Source: Methylocystis sp. L43 (GTDB lineage Bacteria; Pseudomonadota; Alphaproteobacteria; Rhizobiales; Beijerinckiaceae). From it: a stretch of DNA of 64,000 nucleotides. A model generated the notes under the pieces. It did no database searches. It saw nothing but the letters and a program-made list of their open reading frames with translations, and was not told the origin of the DNA. A program made the position numbers and the translations under genes. The stretch's first letter is position 1. Every line of letters starts with the position of its first letter. Below, piece after piece: positions 42,424-51,483 of the stretch. Location: the NCBI RefSeq assembly GCF_015709525.1, contig NZ_JADNRA010000030.1:1-64000 (forward strand), written 5' to 3'.

Positions 42424-42894
42424 ATGAAGAGCTTCCGCAACCGTCGCTACGTGCCGCACAGCGCAGGAGAAATGTTTGCGCTGGTGCGCGACGTTGAATC
42501 CTATCCGCAATTCGTGCCCCTCTGCGAGGCCGTTCGCATCCGCCGACGTTCGGAGATCTCGCCTGGGGTCGAGGTGTCGCTGATCGAGATGCAGGTCGGC
42601 TTCAAAGCGATCTGCGAGCGCTATGTGAGCCGCGTCTGTTGCGACTCCAACAAACTGGACATCCGGGTCGAGTGCGCCGAGGGACCGTTTCGAAAACTCG
42701 ACAATCGCTGGACGTTCCGCGACGAGCCGGCGGCGAGCGGCGGCGCGCCGCGGTCGATGGTCGAGTTCTTCATCGCCTATGAATTCAAGAGTCCGGCGCT
42801 TGGCTTTGTGATGGGCGCAATGTTTGATCGCGCATTCCACAAATATGCGGACGCCTTCGCCACGCGCGCCGATGAGGTTTACGGCCGCCGCTGA
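42424..42894 (+). CDS. RatA/Coq10-like START-domain protein
   Basis: A 156-residue protein of the family containing bacterial RatA and mitochondrial Coq10, a lipid-binding START fold linked to ubiquinone function. Key blocks: VPHSAGEMFALVRDVESYPQFVPLCEA, FKAICERYVSRV, EGPFRKLDNRWTF, and the C-terminal VMGAMFDRAFHKYADAF. In E. coli RatA was proposed to block 70S ribosome association; in alphaproteobacteria a quinone-chaperone role is more likely. The start is by homology. It overlaps the convergent pncC gene by 16 bases. Confidence 0.88.
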   Translation: MKSFRNRRYVPHSAGEMFALVRDVESYPQFVPLCEAVRIRRRSEISPGVEVSLIEMQVGFKAICERYVSRVCCDSNKLDIRVECAEGPFRKLDNRWTFRDEPAASGGAPRSMVEFFIAYEFKSPALGFVMGAMFDRAFHKYADAFATRADEVYGRR

Positions 42895-43376
42895 GCCGCG
42901 TCGACGGCGTCCATCATCATGTCCAGCGCTTGCATGACGGAAGCGGCGCGGATCTCGGCGCGCGACAGCGGTCCATAGCGCCGCTCGACATGGTCGACGT
43001 CGCCGTCGCGCCGGGCGCAGGCGAAATGAACGAGCCCCACTGGCTTTTCAGGCGAGCCGCCGCCGGGTCCGGCGACGCCCGTCACCGCGACGGCGACATC
43101 GGCCAGCGAGCGGTCGATGGCGCCCAGCGCCATGGCGCGCGCGACCTCGGCGCTGACGGCGCCATGCGCTTTGAGCAATGCGTCCGCAACGCCCAGCATG
43201 TCGCGCTTCGCCTCGTTGGAATAGGTGACGAAGCCGCGGTCGAAAACATCCGATGCGCCTGCAATGTCCGTCAGCGCCGCCGCGACGAGCCCGCCGGTGC
43301 AGGATTCGGCGCTCGCAAGACGCAGGGCTTTGGCGCGGGCTTTGTCGAGAAGCGCGTTAGCTTTTATGTATGTCAT
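42879..43376 (-). CDS. pncC: Nicotinamide-nucleotide amidohydrolase (CinA C-terminal domain)
   Basis: A 165-residue stand-alone CinA-C domain enzyme deamidating nicotinamide mononucleotide in pyridine nucleotide recycling. The catalytic block is LASAESCTGGLVAAALTD, followed by FVTYSNEAKRDMLGV and the VAVTGVAGPGGGSPEKPVG signature. The ATG at 43376 is preferred; another ATG four codons upstream (43388) lies inside a direct repeat. No clear ribosome site is seen at either. Its 3' end overlaps the convergent RatA-like gene. Confidence 0.92.
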   Translation of the reverse strand: MTYIKANALLDKARAKALRLASAESCTGGLVAAALTDIAGASDVFDRGFVTYSNEAKRDMLGVADALLKAHGAVSAEVARAMALGAIDRSLADVAVAVTGVAGPGGGSPEKPVGLVHFACARRDGDVDHVERRYGPLSRAEIRAASVMQALDMMMDAVDAAQRRP

Positions 43377-43383
43377 ATGTTCA

Positions 43384-43417
43384 TGCATTACGTATCTCGT
43401 AAATGTGCATTACGTAT
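43384..43417 (-). promoter_or_regulatory. Two 12-base direct repeats upstream of pncC
   Basis: TGCATTACGTAT occurs at 43384-43395 and again at 43406-43417, a period of 22 bases or two helical turns, immediately before the pncC start and just after the arfB stop. The local sequence is AT-rich. Spacing by whole helical turns is what a regulator binding twice on one face of DNA would need; the regulator is unknown. Confidence 0.5.
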
Positions 43418-43418
43418 A

Positions 43419-43844
43419 TCATAACTCATGCGTCGGCTTGCCGCGCAGCGCCTTCACGTCGCCGCGCTGCTTCTTGCCGTCGAGACGCCTCAGCTTCGAG
43501 CCGAGCGTCGGCCGGGTTTTCTTTCGGGGCGGCGGCGGCGGGGTCGCCGCGATGCGGATGAGGTCGATGAGGCGCTCGAGCGCATCCGCCCGGTTGCGCT
43601 CCTGCGTGCGATGGCGGCGCGCTTCGATGAGGATGACGCCGTCCTTCGTCAACCGCCGGCCGGCGAGGCGCGCCAGCCGCGCCTTCACATCATCGGCGAG
43701 GCTGGGCGAATTGCGGATGTCGAAGCGCAGCCGCACGGCGGTTTCGACCTTCTGCACATTTTGCCCGCCGGGCCCCGACGCGCGCGCGAATTCCTCCACG
43801 ATTTCCCATTCGTGGAGCGCGATTCTGTCGGTCACGCGGATCAT
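43419..43844 (-). CDS. arfB: Peptidyl-tRNA hydrolase ArfB (stalled-ribosome rescue)
   Basis: A 141-residue release-factor-like protein with the catalytic GGQ motif in ASGPGGQNVQKVETAVRLRFD. A linker with RTQERNRADALERLIDLI and a basic tail (KKTRPTLGSKLRRLDGKKQRG) follow; in ArfB/ICT1 this tail enters the mRNA channel of stalled ribosomes. It lacks codon-recognition domains, as expected. The ATG at 43844 is chosen by homology. pncC follows 40 bases downstream on the same strand. Confidence 0.94.
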   Translation of the reverse strand: MIRVTDRIALHEWEIVEEFARASGPGGQNVQKVETAVRLRFDIRNSPSLADDVKARLARLAGRRLTKDGVILIEARRHRTQERNRADALERLIDLIRIAATPPPPPRKKTRPTLGSKLRRLDGKKQRGDVKALRGKPTHEL

Positions 43845-43940
43845 GGCGGGCCTCGGATCTGCAAAGCGGGGTTTATAGCAGGTCATGCGGGCCAGTCGTC
43901 ATTGCGCGTCGTGTCGTTCCCGGCAGGCCGCAGGCCTGAC

Positions 43941-43990
43941 CGGGAATCCAGAGCAATAACGAGGATGTTTGTTGCGACTCTGGATTCCCG
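43941..43990. repeat. Inverted repeat, dispersed 'GGGAATCCAGAG' type
   Basis: Perfect 13-base arms CGGGAATCCAGAG (43941-43953) and CTCTGGATTCCCG (43978-43990), surrounded by further GC-rich inverted sequence (GTTCCCGG ... CGGGAATGAC). Units with this core are common between genes in Hyphomicrobiales. It lies between arfB and ispDF. Confidence 0.65.
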
Positions 43991-44037
43991 ATCGCGCGCA
44001 AGGCGCGCGTCGGGAATGACAATCCAATTCGTCAGCG

Positions 44038-44094
44038 AACCTGCATCTGCTCCCCTCCGGCTCGCAGTGACCCGAAGGGGAGCAGATGCAGGTT
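44038..44094 (-). terminator. Long near-perfect hairpin after ispDF
   Basis: The 23-base arms 44038-44060 and 44072-44094 match at 22 positions (core CTGCATCTGCTCCCCT) around an 11-base loop. It begins 12 bases after the ispDF stop codon and would form a very stable RNA hairpin in that transcript. There is no T tract behind it, so it may protect the 3' end or be a small mobile palindrome rather than a classic terminator. Confidence 0.5.
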
Positions 44095-44105
44095 CGATCA
44101 GTCCC

Positions 44106-45317
44106 TCACGGCAACCTTACCGTGGCGATCGCCAGCGCCGCCATGCCTTCCTGCCGGCCGGTAAATCCCAGCCGCTCGGTGGTCGTCGCCTTGATCGCGA
44201 CGCGGCCGATCTCGACGCCCATCGTCGCCGCCAGCTTCTCGCGAATACGCTCCCGGTGCGGGCCGATCCTCGGCGCTTCGCAGATGATCGTGGCGTCGAC
44301 ATTGGCGATGGCGCCGCCGCGCGCCCGGACCAATTCGCAGGCGCGCGCCAGAAAGATCGACGACGCCGCGCCCTTCCACTGCGGATCGGACGGCGGGAAA
44401 TGCGCGCCGATGTCGCCCTCGGCGATGGCGCCAAGAATGGCGTCGGTGATCGCGTGGGACAGCACGTCGGCGTCCGAATGGCCGGCGAGACCATGCGTAT
44501 GCGGGACCGCGACGCCGCCAAGCCAGACGGAATCGCCTGGCCCGAAGGCGTGGACGTCATAGCCCTGACCCATGCGGATGTCCGGCAGATCGGCGAATGC
44601 GGGTTGCTTCAACTGCTCCATGGCGCGGGCGAAGTCCTGTTGCGTCGTGAGTTTGAAATTGGCGGCGTTGCCTTCAAAAATATGCACCTTCACGCCCGCC
44701 GCCTCGGCGATCATGGCATCGTCGGTATAGTCGCGCCCGCCAGCGGCCGCAGCGCGATGGGCTTCCATTATCAGTTCGAAGCGAAAGGACTGCGGCGTCT
44801 GCACGGCGCAAAGCCTCGCGCGGTCGGGCGTCGCGACGACGACGCCGGCGGCGTCGATCTGCTTTATCGTATCGGCGAGCGGCACGCCGGGGGCGGCGGC
44901 CCCATGGATCGCGGCCGCCTCGATCGCGCGCGCGATGAGCGCGGCGTCCGCGAAAGGACGCGCCGCGTCATGGATCAGCACGATGTCCGGCGCACCCTCG
45001 CTCGCGAGCGCCTCGAGGCCGTTCCTGACGCTTTCCTGCCGGCTGGCGCCGCCGAAGGCCGGCGGCAGAAGCCGCGCCCGATCGGAAGCGGCAAGCTCCG
45101 CTATGCTCGCGGCGTATTGGTCGAGGTCGTCTTTATGGATGACGACCTTGAGCGCGGCTTGGGGCATGGCCATATGCAGCCCATGCAGCGTTCGGGCGAG
45201 CAGCGTCACGCCGGCGATCGGTCGATATTGTTTGGGCAGGCCGACGCCGGCCCGCGCGCCGCGCCCGCCGGCGACGATCAGGATGGCGATGGAAGCAATG
45301 TGGTGAGCGGCGCCCAT
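44106..45317 (-). CDS. ispDF: Bifunctional IspD/IspF enzyme of the MEP isoprenoid pathway
   Basis: A 403-residue fusion. The N-terminal IspD part (about 1-235) transfers CMP to methylerythritol phosphate, with the G-rich motif LIVAGGRGARAGVGLPKQY and VLIHDAARPF. The C-terminal IspF part (about 245-403) cyclises the phosphorylated product, with zinc ligands in MGQGYDVHAFGPGD and HSDADVLSHAITDAILG. Fusion of these nonconsecutive enzymes is usual in alphaproteobacteria. It diverges from dusB with about 100 bases between. Confidence 0.96.
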   Translation of the reverse strand: MGAAHHIASIAILIVAGGRGARAGVGLPKQYRPIAGVTLLARTLHGLHMAMPQAALKVVIHKDDLDQYAASIAELAASDRARLLPPAFGGASRQESVRNGLEALASEGAPDIVLIHDAARPFADAALIARAIEAAAIHGAAAPGVPLADTIKQIDAAGVVVATPDRARLCAVQTPQSFRFELIMEAHRAAAAGGRDYTDDAMIAEAAGVKVHIFEGNAANFKLTTQQDFARAMEQLKQPAFADLPDIRMGQGYDVHAFGPGDSVWLGGVAVPHTHGLAGHSDADVLSHAITDAILGAIAEGDIGAHFPPSDPQWKGAASSIFLARACELVRARGGAIANVDATIICEAPRIGPHRERIREKLAATMGVEIGRVAIKATTTERLGFTGRQEGMAALAIATVRLP

Positions 45318-45419
45318 GGCCGCTCTCTGTCGGTTTTTTCGCCAACGCCGTCAAATGGCGACGGGCTAGAGAAATGCTATGTTGCAAGTGCGAAGAGAAC
45401 TGCTTATGATGTGGGCAAG

Positions 45420-46469
45420 ATGGCTACTGCCAAAAAACTAGGCGTTGGCTTTGACCCTTCGCCTTTGAGCATTGGCGGGATCACGCTCACCGGTCGCGCG
45501 CTGCTCGCGCCGATGGCCGGCGTGACCGACCCGTCCATGCGCCGCATCGCGTCGCGTCTGGGGGCGTCGGCGACGGTGAGCGAGATGGTGACCGCCGCTG
45601 GCGTCGCCCGCGGCGATCGCGAAACGGCGATGCGGCTGGAATGCGCCGGCGCGTGGCCCCGGGTCATTCAGATCGCCGCGCGCGAGCCGGCGGAAATGGC
45701 GGCCGCCGCGCGAAGCGCCGAATCCTCTGGGGCTGACTGGATCGACATCAATATGGGCTGTCCTTGCAAGCGTGTCACCGGAGGCCTCGCGGGCGCCGCG
45801 CTGATGCGCGATCTCGATCAAGCGGCGCGGCTGATCTCTGCAGCACGCGAGGCAATATGCGTGCCGCTGAGCGTCAAGATGCGGCTGGGATGGGATGAAG
45901 CGACCCGAAACGTCGCGGAGCTTGCGCGACGCGCGGAAGCCGAAGGCGCCGCGATGATCACCGTGCATGGGCGCACGCGCCAGCAGTTTTACGCAGGCCG
46001 GGCCGATTGGCGGGCGATCGCGGCGGCGAAAGCTGCCGTGCGAATTCCGGTGGTCGCCAATGGCGACTGCGCCGGCGAAGACGACGCCGTCGAAATGCTC
46101 GAGCATTCGCGCGCCGACGGGGTCATGATCGGGCGGGCGGCCCTGGGGCAGCCCTGGATCGTCGGCGATATCGCTTATTTTCTGCGGACCGGCGAGCGGC
46201 GCGCGCCGCCCACTCTGGCGCAGCGCGCCGAAATCGCGCGCGAACACCTCGAAGGTCTGCTGGCGTCGATGGGCGCGTCGGCCGGGTTGAGGCACGCGCG
46301 CAAACATCTCGCCGCCTATGTCGATCGCCTCGTGGGTCGCTCGGCGGGACATGCCGCAGCCGATGCGCGCCACGCGCTGGTCACCACAGATTCGCCCGAT
46401 GAGGCGGCGCGGCTGATTGAACTGATTTTTCTGAAGGCGCAGCCTGCAGAGCAGGGGATCGCGGCATGA
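45420..46469 (+). CDS. dusB: tRNA-dihydrouridine synthase (DusB/NifR3)
   Basis: A 349-residue FMN enzyme reducing uridines in tRNA D-loops. The family signature is present: [39 protein letters not shown] with the catalytic cysteine (usually CP in MGCP), [23 protein letters not shown], and [12 protein letters not shown]. The frame extends upstream for many codons, but that part lies antisense to ispDF and arfB. First gene of the conserved ntr block; it overlaps ntrB by four bases. Confidence 0.95.
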   Translation: MATAKKLGVGFDPSPLSIGGITLTGRALLAPMAGVTDPSMRRIASRLGASATVSEMVTAAGVARGDRETAMRLECAGAWPRVIQIAAREPAEMAAAARSAESSGADWIDINMGCPCKRVTGGLAGAALMRDLDQAARLISAAREAICVPLSVKMRLGWDEATRNVAELARRAEAEGAAMITVHGRTRQQFYAGRADWRAIAAAKAAVRIPVVANGDCAGEDDAVEMLEHSRADGVMIGRAALGQPWIVGDIAYFLRTGERRAPPTLAQRAEIAREHLEGLLASMGASAGLRHARKHLAAYVDRLVGRSAGHAAADARHALVTTDSPDEAARLIELIFLKAQPAEQGIAA

Positions 46470-47638
46470 GCATATCCGACCGCCCCCGACGCAACCTCGC
46501 GCATTGCGGCGGCTATGAGCCGCTCAAGATCATCAATGACGCCGGCCGATCATGCATGCTCGAGGCCTTGCCCAATGCGATCCTGACTGTCGCGCGCGAT
46601 GGCGTCATTGAGGACGCCAACGCCGCCGCGGAGGCCTTCTTTGAACTCGGTAAGCCTCTGCTCATCGGCCAGTCGCTTGATCGGCTGCTGCCGTTCGGAT
46701 CGCCGCTCACCGCGCTCATCGAGCAGGTTCGCGAGCGGGGCGCGACAATCAATGAATACAAGGTCGATCTCGGCCGACCGGGCCAGGAGGCCGACCGACG
46801 CGTCGACGTTCATTGCGCGCCGCTGCCCGAAGGCGACGGGCTCGTGCTTGTCATGCTGCAGGAGCGGACAATTGCCGACAAAATAGACAGGCAACTGACG
46901 CATCGTGGCGCCGTTCGCTCGGTTTCTGGGCTGGCCTCGATGCTGGCGCATGAAATCAAGAATCCGCTGTCCGGCATTCGCGGCGCCGCACAACTGCTCG
47001 AATCCGCGCTCGGCGATCAGGACCGCGCGCTGACGCGGCTGATTTGCGACGAGACCGATCGGATTGTGCGTCTTGTCGACCGGATGGAGGTGTTTTCCGA
47101 CGCGCGTCCGTTGCAGCGCGAGCAGGTGAACATCCATTCGGTGCTGGACCACGTGAAGCGCGTCGCACAGAGCGGCTTCGCCCGCAATGTTCGCTTCGTC
47201 GAGAACTACGACCCATCGCTGCCGCCGGTTTACGCCAACCGCGATCAATTGGTGCAGGCCTTCCTCAATCTCGTGAAGAACGCGGCGGAAGCCGTCGGCG
47301 AAGCCGTCGATGGGGAGATCGAACTCTCGACCGCTTTCCGGCCCGGCGTCAGCCTGCGCGCGCTTGGCGAGAAAAGCCCCATCGGACTGCCGCTCGAATT
47401 CTGCGTGCGCGACAATGGCCCAGGCGTTCCGGAAGACATCGCCGCGCATCTCTTTGATCCCTTTGTCACCACCAAGTCGACAGGAACTGGCCTCGGACTT
47501 GCACTGGTTGCGAAGATCGTCAACGACCACGGCGGCATCGTGGAGTGCGAGTCCCTCCCCAGACGCACGACGTTTCGGGTCTTGATGCCGATGTATAGGG
47601 CCAAACGGCCGGATCAACGCGAGGAACGGCGTGTATGA
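46466..47638 (+). CDS. ntrB: Nitrogen regulation sensor kinase NtrB
   Basis: A 390-residue cytosolic histidine kinase/phosphatase controlling NtrC according to nitrogen status through PII. A PAS-like N-terminal domain (about 30-120) precedes the H-box [22 protein letters not shown], the N-box [14 protein letters not shown], and the ATP site with DNGPGVP and GTGLGLALV. Start codon overlaps the dusB stop, so it is translationally coupled. Confidence 0.96.
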   Translation: MSISDRPRRNLAHCGGYEPLKIINDAGRSCMLEALPNAILTVARDGVIEDANAAAEAFFELGKPLLIGQSLDRLLPFGSPLTALIEQVRERGATINEYKVDLGRPGQEADRRVDVHCAPLPEGDGLVLVMLQERTIADKIDRQLTHRGAVRSVSGLASMLAHEIKNPLSGIRGAAQLLESALGDQDRALTRLICDETDRIVRLVDRMEVFSDARPLQREQVNIHSVLDHVKRVAQSGFARNVRFVENYDPSLPPVYANRDQLVQAFLNLVKNAAEAVGEAVDGEIELSTAFRPGVSLRALGEKSPIGLPLEFCVRDNGPGVPEDIAAHLFDPFVTTKSTGTGLGLALVAKIVNDHGGIVECESLPRRTTFRVLMPMYRAKRPDQREERRV

Positions 47639-47666
47639 CATCTCGCAAAGGCGGGAGACCGAAGCA

Positions 47667-49139
47667 ATGACGCGAGGAGAAATTCTGGTCGCTGACGACG
47701 ACGCGTCCATACGCACGGTCGTCGCGCAGGCGCTTTCGCGCGCGGGCTATGAAGTGCGCACCACCGGCGCCGCCGCGACCTTGTGGCGATGGGTGCAGTC
47801 GGGCGAGGGCGATCTCGTCGTCACCGACGTCGTCATGCCCGACGAGAACGCTTTCGAGCTTCTGCCGCGCATCAAGAAGCTTCGTCCCGAACTCCCGATC
47901 ATCGTCATGAGCGCGCAAAACACGTTCATGACCGCCATTCGGGCGTCGGAGCGGGGCGCATACGACTATCTGCCCAAGCCTTTTGACCTCAAGGAGCTCG
48001 TGGGCATCGTCGGCCGCGCCATGGCCGAGCCCCGCAAGCAGCCCGAAGATGACCGCCACGACGAGATCGAGGGAATGCCGCTCGTCGGCCGCTCCCCCGC
48101 GATGCAGGAAATCTATCGCTCGCTCGCGCGATTGATGCAGACCGACCTCACGGTCATGATCAATGGCGAGTCGGGAACCGGCAAGGAACTCGTCGCCCGC
48201 GCCCTGCACGACTATGGAAAGCGCAAAAAGGGCCCCTTCGTCGCCGTCAATATGGCGGCGATTCCGCGTGATCTGATCGAAAGCGAACTCTTCGGCCATG
48301 AGAAGGGCGCGTTCACCGGCGCCAACCAGCGATCGGCCGGCCGCTTCGAGCAGGCCGAGGGCGGCACGCTGTTTCTCGACGAGATCGGCGACATGCCGAT
48401 GGAGGCGCAGACCAGGCTGCTTCGCGTGCTGCAGCAGGGCGAATACACGACCGTGGGCGGTCGCACGCCGATCAAGACCAATGTCCGGATCATCGCCGCC
48501 ACCAACAAGGATCTGCGGATCCTCATCCAGCAGGGCCTGTTCCGCGAGGATCTCTACTTCCGCCTGAACGTCGTGCCGCTTCGTCTGCCGCCGCTGCGCG
48601 AGCGCGCCGAGGACGTTCCCGACCTCGTGCATCATTTCTTCAAGGTGGCGGCGAGCGAAGGACTGCCGCAGAAATACATCGATCAGGCCGCGCTCGACCG
48701 AATGAAGCGATATCGCTGGCCGGGAAATATCCGGGAACTCGAAAACCTCATCCGCAGGCTCGCTGCGTTGCACCCGCAGGAAGTCATTTCCGACCAGCTC
48801 GTCGAGGCCGAACTCGAACATGAGATTCGGCAGGCTGACCCGGGCGATAAGGGCTTAGCGTCAGCCGCGCCGTCGCAAGAATTGTCTGATGGACAGACGC
48901 TTTCGAGCTCAGTCGAGCTCCATCTCGCCAAGCTCTTCCGCGATTACGGAGATCAGTTGCCGCCGCCCGGCCTCTATCATCGGATCATTCGCGAGATCGA
49001 AATTCCGCTGGTTTCCGCAGCGCTTGCGGCAACGCGCGGCAATCAGATCAAGGCGGCGGAACTGCTCGGACTGAACCGCAACACGTTGCGCAAGAAAGTG
49101 AACGATCTCGACATCCGCCTGATGCGTTCACCGCGATAG
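47667..49139 (+). CDS. ntrC: Nitrogen regulator NtrC (sigma-54 activator)
   Basis: A 490-residue enhancer-binding protein. With the start at 47667, the phosphorylated aspartate falls at D54 (VVTDVVMP), matching classic NtrC numbering. The AAA+ domain has Walker A GESGTGKE, the GAFTGA loop ([10 protein letters not shown]) that contacts sigma-54, and Walker [13 protein letters not shown] Fis-type helix-turn-helix closes the protein ([20 protein letters not shown]). It should activate nitrogen assimilation genes when phosphorylated by NtrB. Confidence 0.96.
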   Translation: MTRGEILVADDDASIRTVVAQALSRAGYEVRTTGAAATLWRWVQSGEGDLVVTDVVMPDENAFELLPRIKKLRPELPIIVMSAQNTFMTAIRASERGAYDYLPKPFDLKELVGIVGRAMAEPRKQPEDDRHDEIEGMPLVGRSPAMQEIYRSLARLMQTDLTVMINGESGTGKELVARALHDYGKRKKGPFVAVNMAAIPRDLIESELFGHEKGAFTGANQRSAGRFEQAEGGTLFLDEIGDMPMEAQTRLLRVLQQGEYTTVGGRTPIKTNVRIIAATNKDLRILIQQGLFREDLYFRLNVVPLRLPPLRERAEDVPDLVHHFFKVAASEGLPQKYIDQAALDRMKRYRWPGNIRELENLIRRLAALHPQEVISDQLVEAELEHEIRQADPGDKGLASAAPSQELSDGQTLSSSVELHLAKLFRDYGDQLPPPGLYHRIIREIEIPLVSAALAATRGNQIKAAELLGLNRNTLRKKVNDLDIRLMRSPR

Positions 49140-49194
49140 CGACTCTCCTCGCCGTTCAATTGCAACCGGCGCAGGCGGAGCCTATACAGGCGCC

Positions 49195-51483
49195 ATGGCC
49201 CTGACCGGAGACTCGGCTTCTCCGCCAAAGGCGAAAGGCAGAACGCCGTTTCGCAGCTGGTTCGGCCCGATCATTGTGATCGGGGCCGTCGGCTGCGCTT
49301 TGGCTACATTCCTGGTCGTGGCTGAATTCGGCGCGATATCGCCGACAGATGACCGCCTATTGCCGCTGCTCCTCATCAACGGCGTCTTTGTCGCCGTTCT
49401 GCTCGCGATGGTGATCGTAAAGGCCTGGCGCCTCTACCGCGTCTGGCGGCGCGGCGAAGCGGCGGCGCGCCTACATGTGCGCACGGTCGGCTTTTTCGCG
49501 GTCATTGCTTTGATTCCGGCGATTCTGCTGGCCGTGGCGGGATCGCTGACTCTGGAGCGCGTGCTCAATCCCGCCTTCATGTCGAGCGTCAAGGTCTTCG
49601 TCCACAATACGGCGGAAGCCGCGGCGGTGTTCCGCGAGAGTCAGTGCCGGGCTTTGCTCCAGGAGGCGCAGCTCACGGCGTCCGATCTTGATCGCGCGGC
49701 CATTCTCTACAACTCGGACCGTCCGTACTTTCATCAAATATTTCAGTCACGGGCGTATTTTCTGGGCTTCTCCGTCGCGGCGCTGGTGAAATCGAACGGC
49801 GAAATTCTCGACCGCATCGACGTGGCGCAGAACGCCGCCTCGATCATCATCGCCCCGCCACAGTCGGAGTTCGACGATGCGCGGCGCGGGGAGCCTCTGT
49901 GCCTCGTCATCGATGACGGCAAGAGCTTCGTCGCCTTGCGCGCGCTCAGCGCCTTTCAGGACACATTCCTCTACGTGACCCGGCCCATCGACCCGATCGC
50001 GGTGGAGTTTCCCAAACAGGCTCAAAGCCTGATCAGCAGTTATGACGTCTTCGACGCCTATCGCGCCGCCGTGCAGCGGGCCTTCGTGCTGATGTACGCC
50101 TTCCTGACGACGATCATGCTGCTGTCGTCCATCTGGTTCGGGTTGGATTTCGCCGATCGGCTGGTGACGCCGATCCGCGACCTGATCGCCGCAACCGACG
50201 AGGTGTCGGCCGGCAATCTCGACGTCCGCGTCAACGTCGACAAGCAGCATGGCGACTTGGCGCGCCTCGGCGACGTCTTCAACAATATGACGACCGAGCT
50301 CAATCTTCAGCAAAACCGGCTGATCGAGGCCAATCGGATCAATGACGAACGTCGCGAATTCACCGAGGCCGTGCTCTCCGGCGTGCCGGTCGCGGTGATG
50401 GGCGTGGACTCGGAAAGCGTCGTCACGATTCTTAATCGCTCAGCCGAGGAATTGTCGCTCGCAGACCCGATGGGGCAGGCGACCGTTGGCGCCTCGGTGG
50501 CGTCGGTCCTGCCGGAGATCGTCCCCATTCTGAAGGACGCGGCGGAAGTTTTTCCGCGCGCCGTTCAAAGCCAGATCATCATCAAGCGCGGCGTCGCCGA
50601 GCGCACCCTGAATGTGCGAGTCACCTCGGCGCGCGCCGATGCGGGACATCACAATTACGTGGTGACGCTCGACGACATCACCGACCTCGTGATGGCGCAG
50701 CGCACCTCCGCCTGGGCGGACGTCGCGCGGCGCATCGCGCACGAGATTAAGAATCCGCTAACGCCAATTCAGCTGTCGGCCGAGCGGCTGCGCCGCAAAT
50801 ACGGCAAGGTCATCCAGGAGGATCGAGACATTTTCGACCAATGCACAGACACGATTGTGCGCCAGGTCGACGACATCAAGCGTATGGTCGATGAGTTTTC
50901 GTCCTTTGCGCGTATGCCGAAGGCGCGTCCGGCGCGCGACGATCTCAACGAATGCATTCGGCAGGTCGCGTTTCTCATGCGCGTCGGCAACGCCGATCTC
51001 GACATCGTCGAAGAATTGCCGGAAACGCCCGTGATCGCGCAGTTCGATCGCCGCTTGCTGTCGCAGGCGCTCACCAATATCGTGAAGAACGCCGTCGAAG
51101 GCATCGCCGCACGAGAAGAAAAAGACGCTCTGGAAAAAGGAAGAGTCGAAATCAGATTGAATGTGCGCGATCGCATGGCGGAAATCGACGTGATCGATAA
51201 TGGTAAGGGCTTCCCGGCGATGAACCGGCAGCGCTTGCTCGAGCCTTACATGACGACGCGATCGGACGGCACCGGACTGGGTCTGCCGATCGTCGCCAAG
51301 ATCGTCGAGGATCACGGAGGCCGGCTGGAGCTGCTGGACGCGCCGTCGGGTCGGGGGGCCTGCGTCAGGCTCGTCGTGCCCCTTGCCGCGGAAACGTCCT
51401 CGAAAGAGGAGCCGCGCGCGGCTGGCGCAAAGGCTGAAAAAACGCCGGCGCATGCAAGCGAGCCGGGACAGAGCGGGGTATAA
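49195..51483 (+). CDS. ntrY: Sensor kinase NtrY
   Basis: A 762-residue membrane kinase. Helices near 20-45, 55-80 and 100-120 and one near 290-315 flank a periplasmic region; HAMP (VTPIRDLIAATDEVSAGNLD), PAS, and kinase domains follow with H-box [23 protein letters not shown]-box LTNIVKNAVEG and GTGLGLPIV. NtrY pairs with NtrX and has been linked to nitrogen, redox and envelope signals. Its stop shares one base with the ntrX start. Confidence 0.95.
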   Translation: MALTGDSASPPKAKGRTPFRSWFGPIIVIGAVGCALATFLVVAEFGAISPTDDRLLPLLLINGVFVAVLLAMVIVKAWRLYRVWRRGEAAARLHVRTVGFFAVIALIPAILLAVAGSLTLERVLNPAFMSSVKVFVHNTAEAAAVFRESQCRALLQEAQLTASDLDRAAILYNSDRPYFHQIFQSRAYFLGFSVAALVKSNGEILDRIDVAQNAASIIIAPPQSEFDDARRGEPLCLVIDDGKSFVALRALSAFQDTFLYVTRPIDPIAVEFPKQAQSLISSYDVFDAYRAAVQRAFVLMYAFLTTIMLLSSIWFGLDFADRLVTPIRDLIAATDEVSAGNLDVRVNVDKQHGDLARLGDVFNNMTTELNLQQNRLIEANRINDERREFTEAVLSGVPVAVMGVDSESVVTILNRSAEELSLADPMGQATVGASVASVLPEIVPILKDAAEVFPRAVQSQIIIKRGVAERTLNVRVTSARADAGHHNYVVTLDDITDLVMAQRTSAWADVARRIAHEIKNPLTPIQLSAERLRRKYGKVIQEDRDIFDQCTDTIVRQVDDIKRMVDEFSSFARMPKARPARDDLNECIRQVAFLMRVGNADLDIVEELPETPVIAQFDRRLLSQALTNIVKNAVEGIAAREEKDALEKGRVEIRLNVRDRMAEIDVIDNGKGFPAMNRQRLLEPYMTTRSDGTGLGLPIVAKIVEDHGGRLELLDAPSGRGACVRLVVPLAAETSSKEEPRAAGAKAEKTPAHASEPGQSGV

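Noticed and set aside
43428-45419. A long upstream extension of the DusB reading frame
   Set aside because: The extension runs antisense to arfB and ispDF, and DusB homologues start at about 45420.
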